The notes under the pieces: model-generated
Databases searched by the model: none
What the model was told of the DNA's origin: nothing
What the model saw: the letters and a program-made list of their open reading frames with translations, nothing else
Origin: an uncultured Nitrospiraceae bacterium
Lineage (GTDB): Bacteria > Nitrospirota > Thermodesulfovibrionia > Thermodesulfovibrionales > SM23-35
Direction: 5' to 3'
NCBI GenBank assembly: GCA_937138415.1
Contig: CAKZPA010000044.1
Coordinates: 62,001 to 126,000, forward strand
DNA length: 64,000 bases
Shown here: positions 47,241-55,424 of the stretch, one piece after another
Layout: the number at the start of each line of letters is the position of its first letter
Position numbering within the stretch: the first letter of the stretch is position 1
Position numbers and translations under genes: made by a program

Positions 47241-47866
47241 GGTCTCTCCTTTTTCACGAGAGACTTCACTCTGTTCAGGTAATCCGTGGGTATTTTCCTC
47301 CCCGCCTGCTTCCAGGCGTCGAGTCTCGTCGGCCCGTAGTGGTAGGCGGTGATGGCGGTATCCACGGATTTGTACCGATGGACCAGGTCCAGGAAATACA
47401 GGTAGGCGAATTGGATGTTCGCGGTTTCGGAGTTCAGGACCTCGTCCGTGCCGGCGATATCTTTGCACGTCGGAAGTCTCTCGAGCACGTCCTGCAATGC
47501 CATTTCGGTCAATCCGGTCGGCCCGTACGACTTGCCGTCGGGATGGACGCCGACGGGCCCTTTGCCGAGGGAGACCATCGCGTCGAAAGACTTCTTCGCT
47601 TCATCGAGGATTGACTTGTCGAGGCTGCTTTCCGCCTTCATGATCGCGTCGAACGCCGGCGGGGATTGTTTCGCGAGTGCGGCCGCGTGGGTATTCGTCT
47701 CCAGTCGCGCGACTTTGCGCCCGATCGCTTCGTCCGGATCGGACCCTTTCATCGTGTTCGTCACGAAAGCGCCGGCGCCGATCAATCCCATGGCAATGAC
47801 GAGTATGGGATACTTGATGAGCGTATGGAGCACTAAACTGCATAACCCTTTCGGTTCAGCGTACAC
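47237..47866 (-). CDS. Membrane-anchored transglycosylase-like (SLT-fold) protein
   Basis: 209 aa from GTG 47866, which is preceded by AGGAGGT at ideal distance. One TM helix (LVLHTLIKYPILVIAMGLIGAGAFV), then a periplasmic part. The C-terminal half has the layout of a lytic transglycosylase: GPTGLTEMALQDVL, NIQFAYLYFLDLVHRYKSVDTAITAYHYGPTRLDAW. The canonical catalytic Glu-Ser pair (ESG) before the GLMQ-like segment is not obvious, so it may be catalytically altered. It may locally open peptidoglycan for polymer export. Five nt after the secreted beta-rich gene. Confidence 0.7.
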   Translation of the reverse strand: MYAEPKGLCSLVLHTLIKYPILVIAMGLIGAGAFVTNTMKGSDPDEAIGRKVARLETNTHAAALAKQSPPAFDAIMKAESSLDKSILDEAKKSFDAMVSLGKGPVGVHPDGKSYGPTGLTEMALQDVLERLPTCKDIAGTDEVLNSETANIQFAYLYFLDLVHRYKSVDTAITAYHYGPTRLDAWKQAGRKIPTDYLNRVKSLVKKERP

Positions 47867-47871
47867 GGTTC

Positions 47872-48330
47872 TTACCTCCTCTTTTTCCAGTCGCCGCCGA
47901 ACGACCACTGGAAGAATGCGACCCCCCTCAGGGTGCTCTTGTCCGATTCATGAAAATAGCCGAAGTATTCCCCGCGGATTCCGATTGCCAGTTCCCCCCA
48001 ATCGTTCACGCTCATGTGAACGGGGTGTTTGAGTTTCAAACCGACCGCGGGCCTTATTCGGTTGTTCCAAAAATCCTCCCGGTGATCCGATACGACCAAC
48101 CCGAGCCCGACAAAGTTGTTCACGATCCACTGCGTGCCGCCCAACCGAGTCCAATCGATGCCCTGTTCGACGTACAGGTCGAGCTTGACGCCTTTCTCGA
48201 TGTCGTTTGAGGTCGAATACGACAGTTCCCCCCACGTCGCCCACGGGTAGCCGAGGATCTCGGCGCCGGACTGCCGGGCGGCGAAACACACACAGATGAC
48301 GGTAAAGATTGCTGCCAGATACTTTTTCAT
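47872..48330 (-). CDS. Secreted beta-rich protein of polysaccharide locus
   Basis: 152 aa from ATG 48330 with GGAGG 6 nt upstream; the frame to 48495 overlaps the promoter and is rejected. Signal peptide (YLAAIFTVICVCFAARQSGA). The mature chain alternates polar and aromatic residues (WGELSYSTSND, KLDLYVEQGIDWTRLG, VGLKLKHPVHMSVNDWGELAIGIRGEYFGYF) in a pattern of beta hairpins and ends with FFQWSFGGDWKK, an aromatic-rich C-terminus typical of small outer-membrane barrels. No family assigned. As the first gene of the synthase operon it may form the outer-membrane exit or a polymer-binding component. Confidence 0.65.
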   Translation of the reverse strand: MKKYLAAIFTVICVCFAARQSGAEILGYPWATWGELSYSTSNDIEKGVKLDLYVEQGIDWTRLGGTQWIVNNFVGLGLVVSDHREDFWNNRIRPAVGLKLKHPVHMSVNDWGELAIGIRGEYFGYFHESDKSTLRGVAFFQWSFGGDWKKRR

Positions 48331-48430
48331 CGAAACCTCCTGTTCGCATGTTTTGAAAGAAAAGGTGCCCCGTTCACTTTCCCAGGTGACGCGCCTTTTC
48401 TCCGTGAGTGCTCGACGGCATCTCATGAGT

Positions 48431-48497
48431 TTTATAGAAAGGATTTTCGGACGCGCGGGCAATACTTGAAAAGGGGTAATCTCCGCAGGATACACCC
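48431..48497 (-). promoter_or_regulatory. Conserved promoter/activator motif, copy 1 (synthase operon)
   Basis: In gene orientation: GGGTGTAT (48497-48490), GAGATTA, AGTATTGCCCGC, CCGAAA (to 48445), then TATAAA (48436-48431) as a -10. The 53 nt at 48445-48497 match 49698-49750 at 40 positions with no gap. It ends about 100 nt before the first gene of the synthase operon and also lies upstream of the divergent LuxR-type gene. Confidence 0.75.
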
Positions 48498-48579
48498 GAA
48501 AGGAGGTGTCCGCTGCCCGTATCGTGGTCGCCGCTGCACTTGAATTTGGGCAGTGGATATGCTATGAAAGAAGGCAGAA

Positions 48580-49236
48580 ATGGACGACACCATCTACCGA
48601 CCGGCGACGATCCCAGCTCCCAACGCATTCCTCATTTATCGTCCGGAGGTGAAGATAACGAAGGAAGTGGTTTTCCAGAATCCGGAGGCGCTCCGTATTC
48701 TCACGTACCCCCCTGCGACCGGAAAAGGGAAAGAAGCGTTTCCGGATATCGTCTCCCTCTGTGCGAAATGGAAAAAACTGCTGAAGGAGAAAGTGGATCA
48801 GGCGGAGACATCGGGACGGTCCGCTCCAGGCGAAAAGAGGTCTTCCCCCGTTTTTCTCGAGATGATCAAGAGCGGACGGCGGAGGTACGTGGTACGCGGG
48901 ATGGTACTCCTCGGACAAAAATCGGAGACGAGCGAGGAGAATTACCTGTTCCTCCTCGACCGCATCAGTCCCGAGAAGATCAACATCCCGTTGATCGCGC
49001 GGCAGTGGCAGTTGAGCCCGAGGGAACGAGACATCGTGCGTCTGCTGCTCGAGGACCGCAGCAACAAGGAGATCGCTCATCTCCTCGAGTTGAGCGTTAA
49101 TACGGTGAAGGCGTATTTAAAGATGCTGATGAGGAAGCTGAAGGTGTCGAGCCGGGCCGGCATCGTGTCCTGCGTCCTCACGAAGCAGCCTGCCCCCCAA
49201 ATTGACGAGGGATCCGCCGCATTCGGGGAGCGATAA
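48580..49236 (+). CDS. LuxR-type (HTH) transcriptional regulator
   Basis: 218 aa. N-terminal sensor-like domain (about 15-130; FLIYRPEVKITKEVVFQNPEALRIL looks PAS-like) and a C-terminal GerE/LuxR helix-turn-helix: WQLSPRERDIVRLLLEDRSNKEIAHLLELSVNTVKAYLKMLMRKLKVSSR (seen in parts), with the recognition-helix pattern SVNTVKAYL. No receiver aspartate is present, so it is not a classical response regulator. It is flanked on both sides by minus-strand genes that carry the same 53-nt upstream motif, making it the obvious candidate regulator. AAGAAGG near the ATG is a weak ribosome-binding site. Confidence 0.85.
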   Translation: MDDTIYRPATIPAPNAFLIYRPEVKITKEVVFQNPEALRILTYPPATGKGKEAFPDIVSLCAKWKKLLKEKVDQAETSGRSAPGEKRSSPVFLEMIKSGRRRYVVRGMVLLGQKSETSEENYLFLLDRISPEKINIPLIARQWQLSPRERDIVRLLLEDRSNKEIAHLLELSVNTVKAYLKMLMRKLKVSSRAGIVSCVLTKQPAPQIDEGSAAFGER

Positions 49237-49295
49237 CCCTCTTCCCTGTGAGGTCGAAAACCGAGTCTTCCGCTCTTTCTCCGCTTGGACGATGG

Positions 49296-49619
49296 TTAGA
49301 CGAGAAACTGCAGGCCGACGTGGTAACGGCGATACCGGACCTTATTCGCCCACTTGATCTGTGCGATGACCGGCAGGGTGACGCTCCGCTCAGGCAGAGG
49401 TATCCTGACCTGTACGATCGAGCCTTCCATCGGCAACATTCCCTCGACGCGAAGTTTTATCCCGCCGTCACTCAGATCGAGCAGCGTCACGCTGCCCGAC
49501 AGTTCTTCCGGATAGCGCCCCGTTTCTCCCATGTCAATGGACGGGATAGGACATTCGTGAGCGATTCTCGTGCTCGACCTCTTCTCACGAAAGTTGGTCG
49601 GAGTCGTTTCTCTCTGCAT
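49296..49619 (-). CDS. PilZ-domain (c-di-GMP-binding) protein
   Basis: 107 aa. REKRSSTRI supplies an RxxxR-like motif and LLDLSDGGIKLRVEG the D/NxSxxG motif, the two signature elements that grip cyclic di-GMP; the remaining VQVRIPLPERSVTLPVIAQIKW and YHVGLQFLV complete the six-stranded barrel. GAGGAGG precedes the ATG. Stand-alone PilZ proteins commonly control polysaccharide synthases. Its promoter motif matches that of the synthase operon. Confidence 0.88.
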   Translation of the reverse strand: MQRETTPTNFREKRSSTRIAHECPIPSIDMGETGRYPEELSGSVTLLDLSDGGIKLRVEGMLPMEGSIVQVRIPLPERSVTLPVIAQIKWANKVRYRRYHVGLQFLV

Positions 49620-49683
49620 TGCGTCGCCTCCTCGTCTCGTATTTGGGGGCTCTGGCTGTGGTCGATCCTGCTGACGTCATGGA

Positions 49684-49750
49684 ATTAGTGAAACGAATTT
49701 CGGTGAGGCGGGCAATACTCCAAAAAAGATAATCTCTTCGGAATACACCC
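49684..49750 (-). promoter_or_regulatory. Conserved promoter/activator motif, copy 2 (PilZ gene)
   Basis: In gene orientation GGGTGTAT (49750-49743), GAGATTA, AGTATTGCCCGC, CCGAAA (to 49698), followed at the same distance as in copy 1 by ACTAAT (49689-49684) as a weaker -10. It ends about 65 nt before the PilZ ATG. Confidence 0.75.
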
Positions 49751-49848
49751 AATGGAGGGTACCCCCGTCCGCTCCGCGCACGGCATCGCGGCCCGCGGAC
49801 GCCGCGGACCGGCGGGCGCGTTGACGATGACGCGGTCGCCCTTTTGTC

Positions 49849-51126
49849 CTACTGATAGACCATCGAGGCGATCTTGAGGGTAAGGTCGCCGAGCATGTGC
49901 GTGTAGCTCCCCAGTTCGTTGTCGTACCAGCCGTAGATGACCGCGTTCGTAATGGGGATTTCGGGATCCGCCGGAACGGTCGACAGCGCCTCAGCGGGCA
50001 GGTTGAGCATCTTTCCGATGTCGAGGGTAACGTAAGCGGTCCGCGTGTGCGTTTCGTGTCCTTCGATGATGGCGGCAGGCCCGATGATCCCGATGATATC
50101 GGACGATACGTTCTGTTCGTCCGTGTACCTGATATATCCGCGCTTTTCCCTCTTCGCCGCTTCTTTGTAAATCGAGTTGATGAGGGCGGCATTGACCGGC
50201 GGACGATCGATTTCATCTCGCAGCGTGATGACCAGAATGATGAGAGAACCGGTCGTGACGGGAATACGAACCGACTCGGCCATGAAACCGATTTTGTTCA
50301 TTGCGGGTATCACCAATCCGAGTGTTTTCGCTGCGCCTGTCGTTGTGAGGATGATGTTATTCATCACGCTCCGCGTTTTCCTGAGATCGGTCGCGCCCGC
50401 TTTCGGGAGGCGGTCGAGCACCTCCTGCGTGCCGGTGCACGCGTGGATCGTGTCCATGGACGCGCTGATGATCTTCTCGGGACCGAAGTAGTCGAGGAGC
50501 GGTTTCACCATGTGGGCGAGGCACGTCGTCGTGCACGATGCGCCCGAGATGATCTGGTGTTTCGCGTGGTCGTACTCCTCCTCGTTGATTCCCATGACGA
50601 TCGTGATGATGTCCGTCGGCATGGGGATATTCTTGTCTTTCACCTTGAACGGCGCTGAGATGATCACTTTTTCCGCTCCGGCCTCGAGGTGACCGCGCAC
50701 GGATCCTTCCGCGGCATCGAAGGGAACCGTTGGATTCGTGAATTTTCCGGTCGCCTCGACGACGACCTTCACCCCGTGCTCCTTCCACGGGATGTTCCTC
50801 GGATTGCGCGACTCTCTGAGGATCGTCACCGGCACGCCGTCTATCTTCATGGTCCCGCTGTGCTCGTCTATGTCGGTGATGATCCGCTCGGCGGCGTAGC
50901 CGTACAGAAAGTGGTGGAGCATGCCGTACGTCGAGTCTTTTTCTATGTAGTGCGCGACGTCTTCGAGTTTCGTGCCGGCCCTCCTGCCGATGTTCACGAC
51001 GATGCCGGAAAAATACTTTCTGGCGATGTGGTCCCACAACGTCAGTTTTCCGATGCGGCCGAGACCGTTGATTCCGAGAACGGCGTGTTTGTCCGAGAGA
51101 GATTTCTGTTTTCCCTTGGCTGCCAT
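49849..51126 (-). CDS. Divergent glyceraldehyde-3-phosphate dehydrogenase
   Basis: 425 aa, about 90 longer than ordinary GapA. N-terminal NAD motif LGINGLGRIGKLTLWDHIARK, VVEATGKFTNP, the catalytic Cys in SGASCTTTCLAH (canonical SNASCTTNCLAP), and the catalytic His in DTIHACTGTQEVLDRLPK; the C-terminal GWYDNELGSYTHMLGDL is conserved. Extra residues sit in the N-terminal half (AHYIEKDSTYGMLHHFLYG) and around YDHAKHQIISG. AAGGGGGATG precedes the ATG. It should interconvert glyceraldehyde-3-phosphate and 1,3-bisphosphoglycerate, but the altered active-site neighbours leave room for another aldehyde-phosphate substrate. Confidence 0.85.
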   Translation of the reverse strand: MAAKGKQKSLSDKHAVLGINGLGRIGKLTLWDHIARKYFSGIVVNIGRRAGTKLEDVAHYIEKDSTYGMLHHFLYGYAAERIITDIDEHSGTMKIDGVPVTILRESRNPRNIPWKEHGVKVVVEATGKFTNPTVPFDAAEGSVRGHLEAGAEKVIISAPFKVKDKNIPMPTDIITIVMGINEEEYDHAKHQIISGASCTTTCLAHMVKPLLDYFGPEKIISASMDTIHACTGTQEVLDRLPKAGATDLRKTRSVMNNIILTTTGAAKTLGLVIPAMNKIGFMAESVRIPVTTGSLIILVITLRDEIDRPPVNAALINSIYKEAAKREKRGYIRYTDEQNVSSDIIGIIGPAAIIEGHETHTRTAYVTLDIGKMLNLPAEALSTVPADPEIPITNAVIYGWYDNELGSYTHMLGDLTLKIASMVYQ

Positions 51127-51206
51127 GTCACATCCCCCTTTTCAACCTGGTTACCCGTCTGTCTGTTCTGTGACCGATTCCCTTTTCAAGGATTATAGCA
51201 CTCCGC

Positions 51207-54200
51207 TCACGCCTTCGATATCGTCTGTGTCGTGATTTCCTGCGTCGGATGCCGTCCGAGGTAGACCGAACCGTTCCGACCGTCGATGCTCAGAAAGTCG
51301 CCCACTTTGACGATCTTCCTGTTGATCCTGCACCTCTTCTCCTGTTCCCAGACGGTCAGGTTGTTGCATCCGACGACGCACGTCTTCCCCAGTCGGTTCG
51401 CGATGATCGACGCGTGCGACGTCGATCCGCCGCGCGCCGTGAGCAAGCCGTCCGCGGCAGAGATGTGCCGGATATCATCCGGAACGGTGTCGGAACGTAT
51501 CAGGATGAGCGGCGTGGAAGGATCCTTTTCCCTGAGTTCCCTGATCTCGTCGAGGTCGAATACCGCTCTGCCGCTCAGCGCGCCCCCGCCGACGCCGATG
51601 CCCCGGGAAAGATAGGTGGTTGCCAGTCTCCTCGAAGGCACGAACGCCGTGAATTTCTCCTGCCGCTTGATTGCCATGTCTCGGGTCTGGAGGATGAAGA
51701 GGTTTTCTGGTTGCTTGCCCTCGAACGTAAACTCGATCTCCTGGGCGCCCCACCGTTCCCCGTAGATCAATTGTTTGCTGATGAGAAGGAGCCTCTGGTA
51801 CAGATCGGGGAACGTGTCCTCGAAGGTGACCTCGCTTTCGCGGTCTTCGTACCGCCTCTGCTCGTTCGAGATCGCGAGCGTTCTCACCAGCCCCGATACG
51901 ATGTCTTCGCCCTGGGCGCCGATCGCGAAATCGCCCCAGAGAGTGACCCGGTCGCCCGGCTCCTGAGGGTTCCGCGTGAAGAGGACGCCCGTTCCGGAAT
52001 TCACGTCGAGGTTGCCGTACGCCATCGCCTGCACGATGACCGCCGTCCCCCAGTGTTCAGAGATGTCCATGATCTCGCGATATGCCTGGGCCTTTCGCGA
52101 GTACCAGGACTGGAAAACCTGCTCGATGGCGGTCTCGAGCTGCGCGTACGGGTCTTCGACGATCTCGATGCCGTGGTCGAGGATCGAAGAACGGTACGAA
52201 AGGGCAACGTCGCGCATCTGCTCGGGGGAGAACAGTATCTTCCTCGGGACGCTGAACCTGTCCTTGAACTCGTTCATGATGGCGTCGAAGTGGTCCCGCT
52301 CGATGCCGTAGGACATTCCCCAGCACTGAAGGAATCGTCGATAGCAATCCCATACGAACCACGGTTTCCCGGTCCGTTCTATGAGCCCTTCGCAGATCTC
52401 TTCGTTCATCCCCACGTTGAGGAAAGACATCATCATGCCCGGCATCGAAATCGCGCCGCCGCTCCGCACCGACACGAGGAGCGGATTCCGCCTGTCTCCG
52501 AACGCTTTGCGCGTCTGGCGCTCGAGCCGCGCGAGGTGATTGCGGACGCACGCCGTGAGATGTTCGTAGACGCGCCGGAAACTGGAGATCGCCCTCTTGC
52601 AGCGGAATACTTCCGTCGTGACGATGAAGCCCGGCGGCACCGGTATCCCGAGCGCCGCGAGCCTGATGAGGTTGTGGCCCTTGTTGCCGAGGTGGATGCG
52701 GTCCTGCGTTGCTCTGTTCGGCGCGTGAATTCCAGAGAGGGCCTTCTTGGGATCGTAGCTCATCAGGAGATCGAGGTTCTGCACGTCGAGGCCTTCTGCT
52801 TGTTCGAAGAGCGTCTTGAGCACCCTGCTGACGAAGGTATCCAGTTGCTGGAGACCGAACGATCCCGCGACCATGTCCCTGAGGAATTGTTCCGAAATCT
52901 GATTGACCAATTCGTGTTCCGTCTGCCATTGCCCCGCCTGCCGGTATTTTGGCACGATACGGTCCACTCTCATCGTGGGGATAATCTGCTTCAGGTTATG
53001 CTTGAACACGTCGCTGTAGTGCGTGTTCAGAACGTCCTGCACCGCCTCCGAAAAACCCCTGAAGATATCGATATACTGAGAGAAGGAGAATCTCCTGACC
53101 TCGAGCGCGACGGCGAGCAGCTCGAGGTAGTTTTCGAGCTTGACAGAGGAGATGCCGTCGAGCTGCAGCGCCGCGTAGAAGAGGTTCAGGTACTTGTCGA
53201 TCTGGAAGAGGGCGGCCCTCGTGATAAAATTCAGGCTCATCTTCTGAATCAACTCTTCGAAGAGAACGTTCGCGAGGTTTTCGAGGCGGAAAGAGAGCGC
53301 GAGCGCGTCGAACTTCCTCTCGTGGTATTTCCCGTAGAGAGACGGGATGCCCGCTGCGATATGCCTCTTCCGGAAGATGTTTTCGACCGGTTCGTTCTTT
53401 TCCGGCGAGAGGATGACCTCTTTCAGGCGACCGAGGTACTGGAGTATCCCTTCGAGACGATCGGAAACGTTCTCGCTCGAGAGGCGTTCGATCAGCGACG
53501 CAGGATTGGGAAGACCGAGCGTGGCGGCATACGAGAGATGATCGCCGATGTCCAAGGGATCGAGCCGGTACTTGCGGTGGAGGAGCTGGTAGAAGCGAAC
53601 GGCGAGGAACGCCCGCCGCTTTTCTCTCGGTGACACCGCCTCGACGGTTTCCGTGAGCGCCTGCAGGTCCCCTTCCGTGAGGTGGAGGAGATCGGCCACG
53701 CGCGAGAACCCTTTTCGCCGGAAGAGGTCCGTAAAGATCGCGTGCAGGTCGTCGATATACGGTCCTGATGTCCTGACCTTCTCATAGACATCCTCCGGGA
53801 GGAATCCGGCGAGGTGGGCCTTATCGCGGGTCATCCAGAAAGAGATGACGCCTTCGATGAAATCGACGACCCTCGCGCTGCTCTCCACGTGGCTCTGCTT
53901 GCGAAGGAAGTGGACGAGCGCATCGGCCCTGTGCGTCAATTCATCGATCTCGGTCGACACCTCCCGCAAGGGGCCTTCTGCGCCGATGTCGCTGAAGTAG
54001 ACGGGGAACTCCTTCGCCAACGTCTTGACGAGGTGGTAAACGGGAGCGATATCGCTGTCGAGGAGCGCCGTGACGTCTTTCTGGAAGATGTCGGTGTCGC
54101 TGATATGCACACCGCACAGTCTGAGGTTAATGATGAGGGCAGAGATGAGGGACTTCGACCATTTCGGGTTCTGCTCGATGAGTTCGAGCCACACGCGGAT

Positions 54201-55373
54201 ATTCCGCAGGTGAGCCCGGTTCGACTTTACCTGCCACTCATCGGTGACACCGCTGATATCGGGGTTTTGGAATCCGATGGCGATCACGTGCTGGAGATAC
54301 CACTCGACGAGGCCGCTCGTCCCCTTCCGGTAGATCTCGCCGCCGATCATCCGGACGCAGTAGAGCACGGTTTCCGGAAAGGTGTCCGCGACGCTCCTGA
54401 GGACGGACATCAACTCCGCCAAACTCTTTTTGATGAACTCCTGGTCGCCGAGCTGGATCGCCTTCGCCGCGACGCGCTGGAGTTCGCGAAGCGTGTTTTC
54501 GCGGGAGCCTTCGAGGCCGTCGATCTCCATCAGGTGGAGCAGATAGCGCATCTTCAGGGTCAGGTCTTTCATCGCGTCGCCCGTAATGGAGAGCCGGTCG
54601 ACGATATCGCCGTAGAGGGAGGCGATCTGCACGAAGCCGGGGAGGGAGAGGAGCTGATGGAGTTTCTCGAAGGGATCTCCGATCTCGTTGTACTTCGTGA
54701 GGAGGGCGGTCAGCTCTCTCAGGTGGCTGTGGGATATCGCGCGCACGAGGTCGTCGAGGACGGACGCCTGCTCCCTGTCGAGTATAGTTTTTGTTTCCCG
54801 GCGGAACCAGTCGCGCGGATCTTCTTGCGCGAGCCAGAATGCGTAGGTTTGGGAGAAGTACCGTGAGAGGAGTGCGGTGAACGGCGCGATATCGAGGGCG
54901 GCCGGTTTCTTCCCCACGATGATCTGACCGAGCTTCTTGATCTGGTGAGGGTTCCTCACGAGCACGGCAAAATTTCTATCCCGGAGCCCATAGAGCCGTG
55001 CGAAACATGACTCCAGGGACGGCGCGTAGCGACCGAGGTCGGCGTGGCTGTCCACGAGAATTTTTTCGAGGTAGAAGACGAGACTTTCGCATGCCGTCTC
55101 CCGGGCGGCCCCGTCGTGGTTCTCGAGGACGTCGAGGAAGATATCGAGAATGAGTCCGATCGCTTCGGCGCCGCGCTCGTGGTGATCGTGGAGATAGAAA
55201 TTCTTGAGGGCGTACACGCGGAGTTCGCGAATGACGGCAGCCCAGTCCGGCTGCGGTCGGCTCATCTCCCTGAAGAGCGGCTCCGAAGCGCTCAGAATTC
55301 CGGGATAATCCTTGACGATATCCCGCAGGACCTCGTAACGGTGCGGAACGGCGATCTCTGGGGGGGCGGCCAT
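51207..55373 (-). CDS. Giant dikinase-like protein: unknown N-terminus + PPDK/PEP-synthase ATP-binding and phosphohistidine domains
   Basis: 1388 aa from ATG 55373 (GTG 55391 is in frame). Residues 1 to about 890 are helical and match no family I recognise (they include KILVDSHADLGRYAPSLES and LRDRNFAVLVRNPHQIKK). From about 896 a PPDK/PEP-synthase ATP-grasp domain follows: LGNKGHNLIRLAALGIPVPPGF, SVRSGGAISMPGMMMSFLNVG, TGVLFTRNPQEPG, QEIEFTFEGKQPENLFILQTR (in parts). The mobile phosphohistidine domain closes the protein: LLTARGGSTSHASIIANRLG with the phospho-His near 1320. The PEP/pyruvate TIM barrel of PPDK and PpsA is absent. The phosphate acceptor is therefore unknown; a glucan dikinase role is one possibility. 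It faces queE. Confidence 0.85.
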   Translation of the reverse strand: MAAPPEIAVPHRYEVLRDIVKDYPGILSASEPLFREMSRPQPDWAAVIRELRVYALKNFYLHDHHERGAEAIGLILDIFLDVLENHDGAARETACESLVFYLEKILVDSHADLGRYAPSLESCFARLYGLRDRNFAVLVRNPHQIKKLGQIIVGKKPAALDIAPFTALLSRYFSQTYAFWLAQEDPRDWFRRETKTILDREQASVLDDLVRAISHSHLRELTALLTKYNEIGDPFEKLHQLLSLPGFVQIASLYGDIVDRLSITGDAMKDLTLKMRYLLHLMEIDGLEGSRENTLRELQRVAAKAIQLGDQEFIKKSLAELMSVLRSVADTFPETVLYCVRMIGGEIYRKGTSGLVEWYLQHVIAIGFQNPDISGVTDEWQVKSNRAHLRNIRVWLELIEQNPKWSKSLISALIINLRLCGVHISDTDIFQKDVTALLDSDIAPVYHLVKTLAKEFPVYFSDIGAEGPLREVSTEIDELTHRADALVHFLRKQSHVESSARVVDFIEGVISFWMTRDKAHLAGFLPEDVYEKVRTSGPYIDDLHAIFTDLFRRKGFSRVADLLHLTEGDLQALTETVEAVSPREKRRAFLAVRFYQLLHRKYRLDPLDIGDHLSYAATLGLPNPASLIERLSSENVSDRLEGILQYLGRLKEVILSPEKNEPVENIFRKRHIAAGIPSLYGKYHERKFDALALSFRLENLANVLFEELIQKMSLNFITRAALFQIDKYLNLFYAALQLDGISSVKLENYLELLAVALEVRRFSFSQYIDIFRGFSEAVQDVLNTHYSDVFKHNLKQIIPTMRVDRIVPKYRQAGQWQTEHELVNQISEQFLRDMVAGSFGLQQLDTFVSRVLKTLFEQAEGLDVQNLDLLMSYDPKKALSGIHAPNRATQDRIHLGNKGHNLIRLAALGIPVPPGFIVTTEVFRCKRAISSFRRVYEHLTACVRNHLARLERQTRKAFGDRRNPLLVSVRSGGAISMPGMMMSFLNVGMNEEICEGLIERTGKPWFVWDCYRRFLQCWGMSYGIERDHFDAIMNEFKDRFSVPRKILFSPEQMRDVALSYRSSILDHGIEIVEDPYAQLETAIEQVFQSWYSRKAQAYREIMDISEHWGTAVIVQAMAYGNLDVNSGTGVLFTRNPQEPGDRVTLWGDFAIGAQGEDIVSGLVRTLAISNEQRRYEDRESEVTFEDTFPDLYQRLLLISKQLIYGERWGAQEIEFTFEGKQPENLFILQTRDMAIKRQEKFTAFVPSRRLATTYLSRGIGVGGGALSGRAVFDLDEIRELREKDPSTPLILIRSDTVPDDIRHISAADGLLTARGGSTSHASIIANRLGKTCVVGCNNLTVWEQEKRCRINRKIVKVGDFLSIDGRNGSVYLGRHPTQEITTQTISKA

Positions 55374-55424
55374 TTCTCTTCGACTCCTCACTCATTATAT
55401 AATACGGCAGCACGGTTTGAGCGC

